NCBI GenBank assembly: GCA_036346355.1
Contig: CM070580.1
Span: 65,984,854 to 66,048,853 of the forward strand
Direction: 5' to 3'
DNA: 64,000 nt
From: Rhipidocladum racemiflorum
Taxonomy: Eukaryota > Streptophyta > Magnoliopsida > Poales > Poaceae
The notes under the pieces were generated by a model that saw only the letters and a list, made by a program, of their open reading frames with translations, was not told the DNA's origin and made no database searches. Below are positions 22,322 through 34,158 of this stretch, piece after piece. The position numbers and the translations under genes are program-made. The stretch's first letter is position 1. Each line of letters begins with the position of its first letter.

Positions 22322-24567
22322 CTTAGGGAACATGTATGAGCCGTCGACCATGATCATCATGTGATGCATAACGTAGAAGTCGCAAAAGTCATCGCATCCC
22401 TGTTGATGACACTGAAGAAATAAAATCAAATTAGGACATGAAGAATAGATGTCAGAAAAAAAAATCCTATGCTAGAGATATGTACCTTGAAGCGCTTCCA
22501 CTCCATTGGTCGCGTAGTTTGTCATCGTGTCGCCCCCTTCAGCCCGTACAATGATAAAGTCCTACATACATTGGAGAGATGTCATTGAGGGAAAAAAATG
22601 AATATAGTTAATTACATAAAGTGTTACTTAGAGGAATATACTTACTTCTGCAAAACAGGCTTGACCGCGTAGGACATTGGTCTCTTCTCGAGTGAGTTAA
22701 AAGTGTAAACTTTGTTTTCCTTCGGAGCGACCACGAGTAGAACTGTAACACCCCCGGAAGAGCCCCCCTAACCCTAGCCGCCCCCACATCCTCCCCCTCC
22801 CTTCCATCTCCTAGCCACCACCCCATGCTCCCCTCCCTCTCCCCCATGCGCCACCCCCTCCCTCTCCTCCCCACCTTAGCCGGCCCTAGCACCACCCTTC
22901 GTAGCCCTCCATCTCCCTGTCTGGGAGCCCTCCATCCATGGGGAACCGGCGATCCTGGCGATCCCGGCATTTCCGGCGAGTGGAGGGAAGATTGGATCGC
23001 GAGGAGGAGGCGTTCGTCGATCGGGTGGCTCGCCACGAAGAGGTATGCTTTGGGGAATTTATTCATAGAGTTTAGGGGCTGGTTAGATGGGGGAAGATTA
23101 GGGTTAAATTTGATGTTTAGGTGCTGTGATTAGAAGGATTTAGAGTGATTGTAATTCTGTCATGCGTTCTGTCCTCGGGCAAATTAGGTCATCGGTCTTC
23201 GGACATCATTTTGGCAATGTTAGAGGTGTTTTATGGTCTGCTGGATGTTATGAAAGTTGTAGGTAATCTAATTACCTTTAATTGGACACTAAGAACGTTA
23301 AATTCCGTTCATTCATTTAAAAGTTATGGCTGTTTTACCGAGCGTTGTCCAATCTGTGATGTGATTGGGATAGATCGTCTACAACTGTAGATTAGAGGAT
23401 GTTAGAGGCCGATTCAGTCTTTCCAACTACTTAGAAAAAGTTGGGAAATCTCGTAAGCTTTGAAAAAATGTACTCGTTTACCTCATTCGGAGTTTTATAA
23501 CTCAAGTTATGCTAGTTGGAAGCCCACTGTCCCGTTGGACAGATTCTCTGTTTTTCGAGTTTTGGGAGTGGGTTGCGAAGTAGATGTAGATGATAGATCT
23601 TGTGTTTTCTTTGCGAGTATGTTTTGAGTGAATTGTACCTATGTGCAGGTGGTATGACCTCGGGAGTGCCCTCAACATCTCGCCCTCAACATCTCGCCAC
23701 TCTGTCCCTCACGGTTGAAGGCAAGTGTATTGGGATGGCTTAGGGCTTGGGTGGCCATTTAGAGTGGTAGCATTGCAATATGAATTCATGATGTGATTAA
23801 TTGCCATGCTTGCTCTTTGGTTGTGATATGATGAACATGATTTGATATTGCTTATGCAATTGTCATACTGAGTACTTATGCAAGTTCATACATGTTTGTG
23901 TGCTAGTTTGCCTTATGTGATCCTTGCATGAGAATTGATGGATATGACTACTTAATGGTTATGCATTTGTCATATGGATTATGTATGTAAGTTAAACCAT
24001 GATTTTGGCATGTGTGCATTTATAATGGAAGAGGCGATGAAACGTTGGAATTTATGTTATAGGCTTGAAATGATGCTTTAACTCCTGTTAGTGTTGTTTA
24101 GATATCATGTATTATGCTATTATGATGTGATAATATTATTGTTGCTTCAAACCATAGAAAAAACAAAGGATATGCTGCCGAAATTTCAGTTAAGAATTTA
24201 GCGTAGTTGCTGTAATTTAATGTAAAATATGTGATTTGGTTGTTGCTAGTATCGTTTGTGGTGACATTCGCGGTACATTAGGTGCCGGGGTGTTACAAGA
24301 ACCCAATGGTTGCTTTTAAAATGATGTGTAGTGCAAGAAAATAAGTTCATATACGGTTTATGTGCGTACAAATAATGAAAGGGTAAAGTCATTAGAGTAG
24401 TACTTACTCCTCGTGGTACGGGAAGAGAATGAAGTCCTTTTTTGCCTCAGCATTAAATGCGTGATTGATGTAGTTAGCAACGAACTCCGATTCAAGCCTA
24501 GCCATGGTAAAAGACACCATCTCAGGGTCCACAAATCCAACTGAATGTCGATCCATCAAAGCCCGTC
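22322..24567 (-). pseudogene. Ulp1/C48-like cysteine peptidase region of CACTA-1
   Basis: Four exon-like blocks on minus: 24567-24408 (GFVDPEMVSFTMARLESEF ... KDFILFPYHE), 24312-22646 (HWVLLVVAPKENKVYTFNSL, interrupted by a solo LTR), 22562-22486, and 22411-22322 (CHQQGCDDFCDFYVMHHM). Order and motifs are those of the Ulp1-type domain carried by grass CACTA elements: catalytic His in HW and Cys in FC-DFYV are visible. The position usually Asp (VD-S) is Asn (FN-S), and the Gly after Cys is Asp, so activity is doubtful. Donor GTAAGT sites follow the first two blocks. The N-terminal part of this ORF is not found. Confidence 0.8.
22744..24297 (+). mobile_element. Solo LTR (1,554 bp) inside the Ulp1 exon
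   Basis: TGTAACACCCC ... GGGGTGTTACA with AGAAC on both sides (22739-22743, 24298-24302). It splits the peptidase exon within the codons just after the catalytic His-Trp. It is related to 28712-30900, sharing for example the block around TTATGxC-GTTTTACCGAxCGTT. Confidence 0.92.
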
Positions 24568-24572
24568 GCCTC

Positions 24573-26398
24573 TGTAAGATCGAGGATGAGCCTAGAAGGG
24601 GGGTGAATATGCTTTTTCAAATTTTCTAGCACTAAAGAGCTCTAAATAGACTTAAAAAAGAAATAAAAAAGCTTGCGAAAGAATAAACTAAGATTTTGAC
24701 AAATAAGGCCTAAAATATCTAGGCTATGCTAGTGCACTGACAAAAACAGAACAAATAGAGACAGGCAAGCAAGTAAAACAGAACAGTAAACTAAAATTGA
24801 ATATAAAGGGCAAGAGACACGATGATTTTTCACCGAGGTTTAGAGTAATACTCCTACGTTCCCGTTAGAGCACTTCTCAAGAAGTGTAGCTCCACCAAAA
24901 CCAAAACCAATAGCTTGGGTAAAACACTTGGGTGACTCTTTCACCACTCCGGCGAGGTGAGTCCCAAAACCTCTCACAATTATTGGTGGCCTTCCACAAA
25001 CACCTTTGGATAGGTCGCACCAAACCACTCCCAAGCCGTCTAGGAACTCAAAGCTCCAAGGGTAATAAACTATCCACAAGCTTAATCTCTTGGTTCACTA
25101 GCACAACATTGTCTAGACTAAGCTTGGAGCAATGATCACTTTAGGAAATTTTGATCAGATTGAAAATCGAAACCAAAACCAATAGCTTGGGTAAAACACT
25201 TGGGTGACTCTTTCACCACTCCGGCGAGGTGAGTCCCAAAACCTCTCACAATTATTGGTGGCCTTCCACAAACACCTTTGGACAGGTCGCACCAAACCAC
25301 TCCCAAGCCGTCTAGGAACTCAAAGCTCCAAGGGTAATAAACTATCCACAAGCTTAATCTCTTGGTTCACTAGCACAACATTGTCTAGACTAAGCTTGGA
25401 GCAATGATCACTTTAGGAAATTTTGATCAGATTGAAAATCGGTCTCTCTGAAGGCTTTTGAGCTCAAGTATGCTAAAATGTCAAAGAGATGCAAAAGTTC
25501 TCCTAAATGAAGGTCCTAGCACAGCTTATATAGCCCACAAAAGGAATATAGCTGTTACTGGCATTTACTAGCCGTTGGGTATTTGTTAGAACGACAAAAC
25601 AATGATACACATATGTGCCACACACTTAGCTTAATAAGGTTCACAAACTGTTCAATACACTATGGACCAATTGTATAGAAAATCATGTTTACGCCGGACC
25701 AAAATACTTGGCCCGTTGTACACATGCTTTGAGCGAGACTTGGTCCGTCGTGAAAACCAGCCAAAGAGTATTTGCGCCAGACCTAAAAAGTTGGTTCGAC
25801 GTGAATAGAAAACCTTCTGGTTTTTGGTCCTGCGAACCGATTGATTTTCAATAGTATTCCAGAGAGAATCACATTTGCGTCGGACCTAAAAAACTTGGTC
25901 CATCAAGCACTTGAAAACTTGGTCCGTCATGAACGCAACTCGCTTGGTTTGATTTTCACAAAAGTGATTCTCATCACCGGACCAAAAAGTCTGTCCGGCG
26001 TTAACGGTGTACGCTCGGTATGAATATGATTGAAGTGTTTTCACCGCTAGACTGAAAAAGTCGGTCCGACGCAAGAGGGTTTTTAACTGAGTGAGTGAAG
26101 GACTTTGTTTTGAGGAAAATTGAGATCAAGTGACCTTTACTCCAAGTAATCTTAATGATTTGCTTTATGAACCAAGGTACTTACTTGTGTATAATCCCTC
26201 TTAATAGTACGGCTAATACGAAATAATCCTAGCTACATGGCATGAATCAACTCCTAAGCCAAAACTAGAAATAAGAATCCTTAGCCTTTATCCTTTGATC
26301 TGAAAAGCCTTCACTTCACAAAGGGTACATTTCTTGATCATCAACACCAAAACCAATAAAAAGCATTGTTAAGAAATTAGGGGGGCTAGATGCTTTCA
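24573..26398. mobile_element. Solo LTR-like insertion (1,826 bp)
   Basis: Starts TGTAAGATCGAGG, ends GATGCTTTCA and is flanked by GCCTC (24568-24572, 26399-26403). It contains GGGGGGTGAAT near the start, 'GGACCAAAAAGT' motifs and no coding domain. The same family as 32595-34158. Confidence 0.88.
24898..25441. repeat. 272-bp perfect-looking tandem duplication
   Basis: Two copies (24898-25169 and 25170-25441) differ by only about one base (GGATAGG versus GGACAGG), so the duplication is very young relative to its host LTR. Confidence 0.9.
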
Positions 26399-26750
26399 GC
26401 CTCATTATCCACCTTTTTTAGTACAAATGATTTATATTTCTCTTTCCATCACAAATCAAACATAATTAAGATTTATGCCTTACAAAAAATACAAATCGTT
26501 AAAGAGCCATTAACTAATAGTCATAAAAGCCCAATAACTCGTCTGGATTTTAGTATACCAAAAACAATGAGCTTGCTAATGCTAAAAATACAAGAAAGAC
26601 AGTGGCATTTGTGTCAGTCTAGTAGCGAGAATATCTACCCTTGTCAAAAACAGTCCAATGAAATTCTCAACAACAAACCAACCTAGAAGCTACTACTTGT
26701 GGATGAAGTAGAAAAACCAGCATATATAGCTTGGAGTGCATGGCACTGAC

Positions 26751-26855
26751 CTGATTAATTTGATGAAGTTTGCTTATTATGTTGAGTCGAACATCAGGGA
26801 ACTCATCCTTAAGCAAAGAAAGAAAAATGGGAAGAAGTTGCTCGATTGTGGCATC
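26751..26855 (-). pseudogene. Captured exon of PP2A scaffold subunit A
   Basis: Thirty-five uninterrupted codons on minus, starting DATIEQLLPIFLSLLKDEF, which I recognise as a HEAT-repeat exon of the 65-kDa regulatory (A) subunit of protein phosphatase 2A. An acceptor TTTTGTAG precedes it and a donor GTCAG follows, so the exon boundaries are intact and phase 0. The A subunit is the scaffold joining catalytic and B subunits. Only this exon and 27372-27479 are visible; the ~27-codon exon expected between them is absent. They lie inside CACTA-1, same strand as its genes, which indicates host gene capture, not a resident gene. Confidence 0.88.
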
Positions 26856-27371
26856 CTACAAAAGGTCAAAACTAGAATTGGTCAGCATTATCTAAACACA
26901 AATAGATATACACTCAAGGAATATTAACATATATAGAAAAAAATGCAGTACTACCAGAAATATATGAATGAAATGGATGTATGGAATGATATACATGTTA
27001 AACAAGCATCAATAAGAGAAATTGACAGCTGATGGATTTTGAAATTTATTTCGATTAGTTAGCGCAGCTTGATATTAAAAAAATGTGATGCAACACAAAC
27101 CTCTTCTCATAAAACATAAATTTTCTTGAAACAATTCCTTACTTGATGATGAGTTGTGAACTTGTGATAGTTAGATAATGTAAGATTCACATGTATAAAT
27201 GCACCTAGGACTACAGAACAATTTGTTAAAGTAGAAAACATACTAAAAAGGACGAAATTCAAAATTCATCATCGCCACAAGCATAAGAAAATAAACTATG
27301 ATACAACAACGGGTCACAAAACCATATATATATATTGAACTTTTGTGGAACACTTCAGTTCTTGAGTGTAC

Positions 27372-27479
27372 CTTGACACACGGAAGAATATGTTGGATCA
27401 CAACTTGTGGGCTTAATATTCTGCAGAATTTGGTAACTTTTCCAGCAGCTACTATTCGCACTTCAGCCTCATTATCACG
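27372..27479 (-). pseudogene. Captured exon of PP2A scaffold subunit A (upstream part)
   Basis: Thirty-six codons on minus, from RDNEAEVRIVAAGKVTKFC to HILPCVK, followed by a GTACA donor. This is the HEAT-repeat exon that precedes the 26751-26855 exon in PP2A-A genes, and it lies in the right order and strand. Relative to the plant family as I know it, only a few residues differ (e.g. RIVAAG for RIAAAG). Upstream it is cut abruptly at a G-rich minisatellite, so the 5' breakpoint of the captured fragment is probably at 27480. Confidence 0.87.
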
Positions 27480-27690
27480 AGGGGGGCACACAAGCACTGT
27501 TAGATAAGAGGGCATGGTTGGGGGCAGTGGGGGGCGCGGTTGGGGCGCAGTGGAGGGCACAATGGGGGGGGTGCAGTGGAGGGCGTGGTGGTGGGCGAGG
27601 TGGAGGGCGCAGTGGGGGCGCAGTGGAGGGCACGGTGGGGGGGTAGTGGGGGGCACAGTGGAGGGGCAGTGGGCTTGGGGTTGATGGAAG
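27480..27690 (+). repeat. G-rich minisatellite
   Basis: Imperfect units of GCAGTGGAGGGCACGGTGGGG; the plus strand is extremely G-rich with many G runs of 3-7. It directly abuts the captured PP2A exon. Confidence 0.8.
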
Positions 27691-27759
27691 CTAGGGCAAT
27701 GCGCGCACGTGGGTGGCTTATAAGTAATGGGTTTTTTTTTCTGTGTGTGTGTGTTTTTT

Positions 27760-28110
27760 TTTAAAAAAAGTGATAGCAATATATGCATTCCATATCAGTG
27801 TCAGTTTTTTAAAAAACCCGACAGCAATATATGCATTCCATATTAGTGTCGGTTTTGAGAATAAACTGATAGCAATATATGCATTCCATATCAGTGTCGA
27901 TTTTTTTAAAAAATTGATAGCAATATATGCATTGCATACTAGTGTCAATTTTAGAAAAAACCAACAGCAGTATATGCATTCCATATTAGTGTCAGTTTTA
28001 GAAAAAACTGATAGCAATATATGCACCGATATCAATGTCGATTTTTCGAGAAAAAAAAACCAATAGGAATATATGCCAATCAATGTCGGTTTTTTAAAAA
28101 ACCAATAGCA
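27760..28110. repeat. ~55-63-bp tandem array in CACTA-1
   Basis: Seven degenerate units of AATAGCAATATATGCATTCC-AT-AGTGTC, each separated by a short GGTTTTT-AAAAAACC-like inverted motif. This resembles the inverted subterminal motif layout of CACTA elements but lies internally. Confidence 0.75.
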
Positions 28111-28706
28111 ATACTTCAAAGAGACAAAAGGCCATAAATTTTTCAAATTTACTTCAAATTATTTGAAATTTTGCAAAAACATACTTTGGGATACTACAAA
28201 GATTTTTCAAAGAGAGTTTTTTTTTAAAAAAAGATATCCCATTCAAAACTTATGATAAATTTCACTTTTTAGGCATGATTTTTTAGTTAAAGTCCAAAAG
28301 TAAAATTTTTTGAAATAAAGTCCAAATTATTTGAAAATTTCCAAATATAAATTTGGACTAGTTAGAAGATTTCCCAAAAATAATATCAAAATATAAAAGG
28401 AATTTGTATGGCATGTACGATCATATAAGATCCATTTGAGACCAAATTTGCTATTTTGTTTCTAACATAGGGTTTTCAACTTGATTTTTAAGGAATATCA
28501 AAAAATATGACATGATGCAAATATCACATAGCAATCTTACAACTTTATTTACAATACAACCCTTCTTGATGATCTACACGCATGTAATTTGTTCCACGTG
28601 TGTCGTTCTCACCGCTAAGACATGCCCCATCTGCAAACAGAGGTATTTCATTGAATTGGTTATACTCTTATTCATCTATGATATTTTCAGCTCCAACAAT
28701 CTGTCT
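28111..28706 (-). other. AT-rich spacer and end of the TNP2-associated frame
   Basis: 28111-28560 is AT-rich without a gene. 28570-28706 resembles 59960-60110 (the tail after DUF4216 in CACTA-3) and should be the 3' end of the CACTA-1 transposase gene, now separated by the 28712-30900 LTR. Confidence 0.5.
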
Positions 28707-28711
28707 CTTGC

Positions 28712-30900
28712 TGTGACATCATAGGATGTGACAATAGAGATTGTGACGTAACAAAATGCGACAATTTAGAATGCGGCTTTCGGTACGACTTTTTATCGCA
28801 TTTTCGAGCCGTTTTCGGGTTTTTTGGGCCTTTCCGGGGAAACTTGGGCCTTGGGGGTGTCTTTTCGGGCCTTAAGTGGAGGCTTCTAGGCCCATGAGGG
28901 GAGGAGGGGGCAGCCAACCAGCCCTAGGGCGCCCCAAAACCCTCCCCCATGCGCCCCACCTCCTCCTCTCCCTCCCATAGCCGCCACCCTCCCCCTTGTG
29001 TGCCACCCTCCGCCTCCCTCCTCCCCATTGCACCACCACCCCTCTCCTCTCCACCACCCTTGCTGCCCCTAGGGGAGTTCTCCACCTCACCACCCCGCAG
29101 ATCCGTCCATTGGAGCGCTCTGCGATGAGGAGATCCGGTGGATTTGGAGCGAGGAAGGAGATCGCGCGAACCGGGAGGAGATCCGTTGGTTCTTCGTTCG
29201 TCGGGCGAAGGTATGGCCATGGGAATCCTTGGGGTTGGTCTAGGATCTGTTATAAGGGTCAATATCATGTTTTTAGATCAATTAGTGGTGCTGGAATTGA
29301 GTAGATTAGATGAAATCTAGAAGTTGCCACGTTCTCTGTTTCGGGCAGCATGAGCGGTCGACCTAGGGTTTGGGTTTTCGCCAATTCAGAGTTGGAATTT
29401 GGTCGGCCTCCTGTTGAAGAAGTTGTAGGTAATTTCAATACCTTTCAGTGGATATAAATAACGTCCAATTCCGCCTAGCCGTTTGAAAGTTATGCTCGTT
29501 TTACCGAACGTATTAAAATCTGTGACGTGATTGGAACAGATCACGGTATTATGTTGATTAAACCACTTTAGAGTCCGAATCAGTCTTTCCGTATACTTAG
29601 AAAAAGTTAGGAAATTTCCTAAGCTACGCGAGGATATACTCGTTTAATTGATTCGGAGTCTTAGAACACGAGTTATGCCTTTTGGAAGGCTGCTGTCCCG
29701 ACGGGACAGAACCTCTATTTTTGGGTTTAGCGAGTAGTTTGCGATGTCGGGGTAGAAGAGGGTTTGCTTACTGTTTTGTGGACATGATTGTGAGTGTGTG
29801 GTCCCTATGTGCAGGTGGTGTGACCCCGGGAGTGCCTTCTACTTCTCGCCAATCCGTCGCCGTGGTTGAGGCAAGTGTATTGGAATGGGTAGCGGTTTGT
29901 AGTTGCTAGATTGGTTGAGATTGAATTTGAATACATGATATGTTCACATGCCCTGCCTTAATGATTGCCAATGATATGATGAATATGTTTATTATGTTAT
30001 GATGCCATATGTTAGTGTACAAGTTATTTATGATGTTGGCATGTTTGCATACATGGCATGTTACATGGCCCAGGCGGTGAGAAAGTCATAACTAGTCCGG
30101 GGAAGGTCGGTGAGAAAGTTATGACTATTCCGGAGAGCCAATGAGTAAGTTCTACATCGTGATTCCATTCACCGCGGTGAACGGAAACGAGGAGTAGGCA
30201 CCCTCCATCTTCGGGATGGAAGGGGGGAGAGGGTGCACACCGACGGGTGTGTACTCAACCATACCAGTATGAGTTTCCAGGAGATATGTGCATCGCATTG
30301 CATTGCATTATATGAGAATGTTATATGATGATGATATATGATGATGTCAATGATATGCTTACGCTATGAATATGAGATGTGTATGATGTCGTATGTGAAA
30401 AGTGGTGATGAAGGTATTAGAATGTATTTTCTTGTTCCATTGCAATATACTTGCTGAGTGATGAACTCACGCTTGTGTTTATGTTGTTTTTCTTAGGTAC
30501 CATGAAACCGGCATGCGGGAAAGGGAGCTAGTCACACGTCATCACTTAGCATCACACATATAAACAATGACATGTTCCTTCCATTAAATTGTGACGGTTA
30601 ATTTGTGTGCTTGGTTTCCTCATTTACTTCGTTTGGCTCATGAGATGGTTGGAATCTTTATTCTAATCATATACTGCTGCTAGAACCTTTATTATTGATG
30701 ATTTAGATGTCATTCTTTATACTATACCTGGTGATCATATTGTTGTTGCTTCAATTCATGGAAAAACAAAGGAGATGTTGTCGAAATTTTCGGTTTTAGC
30801 ATTTACTCCTTTGCTGTAATTTACCTTAGTTTATGGTATTTAGATGTTGTTTAGCCTATGTTTGGTAGCATTCGGGCATATTAAATGCCGGGGTGTTACA
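28712..30900 (+). mobile_element. Solo LTR (2,189 bp) inside the TNP2 gene
   Basis: Starts TGTGACATCATAGG, ends GGGGTGTTACA and is flanked by CTTGC (28707-28711, 30901-30905). It is homologous in its 3' half to 22744-24297. No coding domain is inside. Confidence 0.9.
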
Positions 30901-30905
30901 CTTGC

Positions 30906-31262
30906 CATGAAGGACGATGTGCAATCTCAGATTTGCCGGATCACGCACATAGAAGACTTGAGTTTCTTGCTTCGCAAGGACGAATGGCTCATCTTTGTAG
31001 GCCAGTCTATTGAGATCCAGAAGAATAAAACCTCTCTTATCGACCTAAGTCTCACCCACTTACATCGAAACAATGGAACTTGGTATATTCCATAATTGAG
31101 CTCCCATATTGCTTCGATCATCCCGTAGTAGGAGTTCATTGCGATTGAGGTTCCTCTTTTCGAGTGATCATCAGTCAAAGTATTTATGCTCACACCACTA
31201 TTTTGAACTGTACTCTTTGCATCTTGACTTTTAGTGTAAAAGGTAGAAATGTGGGTCCACAT
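30906..31262 (-). pseudogene. DUF4216 domain of CACTA-1 transposase
   Basis: On minus: YTKSQDAKSTVQNSGVSI, then SYYGMIEAIWELNYGIYQVP and LFRCKWV, the DUF4216 pattern found C-terminal to TNP2 in grass CACTA elements. After CKWV the frame shifts by one base; the conserved DKRGFILLDLNRLAYKDEPF continuation is readable in another frame to ~30930. The large stretch normally between TNP2 and DUF4216 is missing, so an internal deletion joins them near 31265. Confidence 0.8.
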
Positions 31263-32594
31263 ATCTTAATCTCTCTAACATTATCGCAAACATTTTTTCA
31301 ACGTGCATGACATCAATACAATAACAAACATCTAACTCTTTCTAGTATGGTAAGTCCCAAAATATCGATCTCTTCTTCCAAATGGTCTTAGGACGAACAA
31401 ATTTATGGCTCTTTCCATATTGAACATCGATATCCTCCACATGTGAATATACCTGCCTTACAGTCATAGGCTGCAAGGCTGCACGAACTTCCCTCTTCCC
31501 ATCAAATTTGTCATTCATCTTACGGTATCAATGACTTCGAGGTAGAAACCTACGGTGACCCCTGTACATAGTTTTATTGGAATTCGGTAGCCACAAGCTC
31601 TCAGTGTCCTCTTCACAAATTGGACATGCTTTGGCTTCCTTCGTACTGTAGCCCACCAAATTACCAAGGGCTGGGAAATCATTTATGGTGCAAAATATCA
31701 TAGCCTGTAGGGTGAAGTTATCTCTTATGTATGCATCCCACACCGCGACCCTCTCGTTTCATAATTTTACCAAATCCTCAATCAGTGGTGCTAGGTATAC
31801 ATCAATATCATTTCCTGGCTATTTTGGTCCCGAGATTAGCAATGACATCATGATATACTTCCGCTTCATGCATAACCATGAAGGGAGTTTGTAGATACCC
31901 AACAAAACTGGCCAAGTGCTGTGACGACTACTCATATTACCAAACATATTTATTCCATCGGTACTCAATCCAAATCTCATGTTCCTCAACTCGGCACCAA
32001 ACTCCTCATATTTTCAATCAATGTTTCTCCATTGAGCCAGGGTACACCACAATTCCAACGCAACAACTTTGCCAAATTTCCAATCAATGTCTCTCAGCTT
32101 GCCATCTTCCTTTCGAGATTCATAATGCCAACGCAACAATTTTGCCTCTTTAGAATTTGCAAACAACTGCTCCAAATAGGGAATGATGGGTAAATACCAC
32201 AATACCTTGGCCAGTACCCCTTTATTCACATCTTCACCGTCGTTGGTTCGGCTCTTACGCTTCTTGTTATTACGCTTCTCTTTTTGTTTGTATTGGGGTA
32301 TACCACAAACTGGAAAAACACGTAGTTCCTTATACATGTTGCGGTATAATATGCAATCATTCGGACATTCATGTATCCTTTCTATTTCCATTTCCATGGG
32401 ACATAGTAGCTTCTTTGCTTCAAAAATACTTGTTGGCAACTCGTTTCCCTCTGGAAGCATATCCGATAGAAGAACTAAAAGTGCATTGGAACTTGTATCT
32501 GTCCAATGGTATTTTGCCTTCAGTTCGAACAATGCATGGACCGAACCCAACTTGGTGTATTCCACTTTGTAACTTGAAAACAACGGTTTGGCAC

Positions 32595-34158
32595 TGTAGG
32601 ATCGAAGTATACGAATATAGCAATCAGAGGGGGGGTGAATGATTGAGCGGAAGCTAAAACCAAATTTTTGATCTATTAAAAACTTCACCCCAAAAGAAAC
32701 CAAAAGATTGCCTCGGATTTGACAAAAACAGATTGATAGAGGCTTGATAAAACGCGAATTCCCGGAGATCCAACCATTGGATTGATCTGAAATTTGGACA
32801 CGAGAAACTAGATTCCAATACGAATCGAACCCAAAAAGAATCAGCTCGATCGGACTTACGGATCAAAAGTTATGAGCCTCGCAAGCTTGCTGATCCAGAA
32901 CTTGACGAGAATCAATCTAATCAAAACTTCAAGATTAAACAAGAGCGACAAAAGATTGATCAACTAGACTTTGAGAAACACTAGATCAATACCCTAGAGA
33001 GGTTTTTGATGGATCAAATCAAGATAAAACTCAAAAAACAAAAACCAATCTAGAACTAGAACAAGTATGCAAACAAGAACCAAAAGAGAATATTGTAGCA
33101 CACAAGGAACTAGAAGAATTGATCTTTATTTCTTTTGTCTAAAGTACTCCCATCAAAAGAGTACAAACCCTAAAACCAAGCTCAAGCTCCCTTGCGCTGT
33201 TACGCTACTTGGTTCGATTGATGCCCTTTAACAGAGACACCCTCCTATTTAAAGGACCAACCCACAAGGAGTTACGAATACGATTCCTATTCCCTAGAAG
33301 GAATGCAGTATCCAACACAACTCTACTTGGCCCAACCTCGCCGAGTACAACTCTTACTGCGCATATGGCAACCCTACCATACTCACGTGACTAACACTTT
33401 GCACGCGTATGGCCACCGCCATACTCACGTGACTAACACTTTGCACGCGAATGACCTCCTGCCATTCTCACGTGACTAACCATTCTTCATGTGCACCATT
33501 CTCTTAGCCCGAGCGTCCCGCATGACATCCTTGACCACCAAGACCTCGGTTCCTCCTGAACCTAGTCGAACCTCGGTTCCTCCATGAACCTAGTTCGGTC
33601 CGTCATCGACCACGTTCGCCTTCGAGCAATACCTGCACATGAACAAACCACAAAACAATTCCGAGCACAAGTCCACGACTTGACTCAAGGTCAATCCATG
33701 CAACTACTCACATGAGCATTGCATAAAGTCCGCTTGAAAACAAGCATCATGAAATTCTCACAAATTTCATAATCTCAAATTCAAACCAGAATTCAATTCC
33801 AAAATTGCTCAAAACCCTAATCGAGCAAAAAACCATTCACGCCGGACCAAAAATCCGGTCCGGCGCAAACTTGAAAACAGCCGTCAAAAATCCACCTTGC
33901 TTGTGGAGGGGAGAGTCCGTCGTACATGCGAAACTTACTGGTTTTGGAAGTTTCAGTCCGACTCAAAAACGTTTGAAAACACGTTTACGGCGGACCAAAG
34001 AAAAGCGGTCCGGCGTACAAGGGAAACTTACTGTTTCTTGAAAGTTTGGTCCAGCACAAAAGAGAACTTCACTGTTTCTTGTCAAATTGTCGAACTCATG
34101 CACAAAACACATTTTCCAAGTTCAAATCTTAGCCAATTTTTCAGCACATGATTTCACA
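32595..34158. mobile_element. Solo LTR-like insertion (1,564 bp) inside TNP2
   Basis: Starts TGTAGGATCGAAG, ends ATTTCACA and is flanked by GGCAC (32590-32594, 34159-34163). Removing it and one GGCAC restores the reading GAKPLF across the junction. GGGGGGGTGAATG near the start and 'GCCGGACCAAAAATCCGGTC' motifs link it to 24573-26398. Confidence 0.9.
33365..33485. repeat. ~48-bp tandem triplet in the LTR
   Basis: Three units of 'CATACTCACGTGACTAACAC-TTTGCACGCG'. Each carries a CACGTG box. Confidence 0.7.

Noticed and set aside
22608..23066. 152-codon minus-strand ORF
   Set aside because: Crosses from a Ulp1 exon into a solo LTR, so it is chimeric by chance.
27540..27764. Gly-rich plus-strand ORF
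   Set aside because: Product of the G-rich minisatellite; the real coding signal here is the minus-strand PP2A exon.
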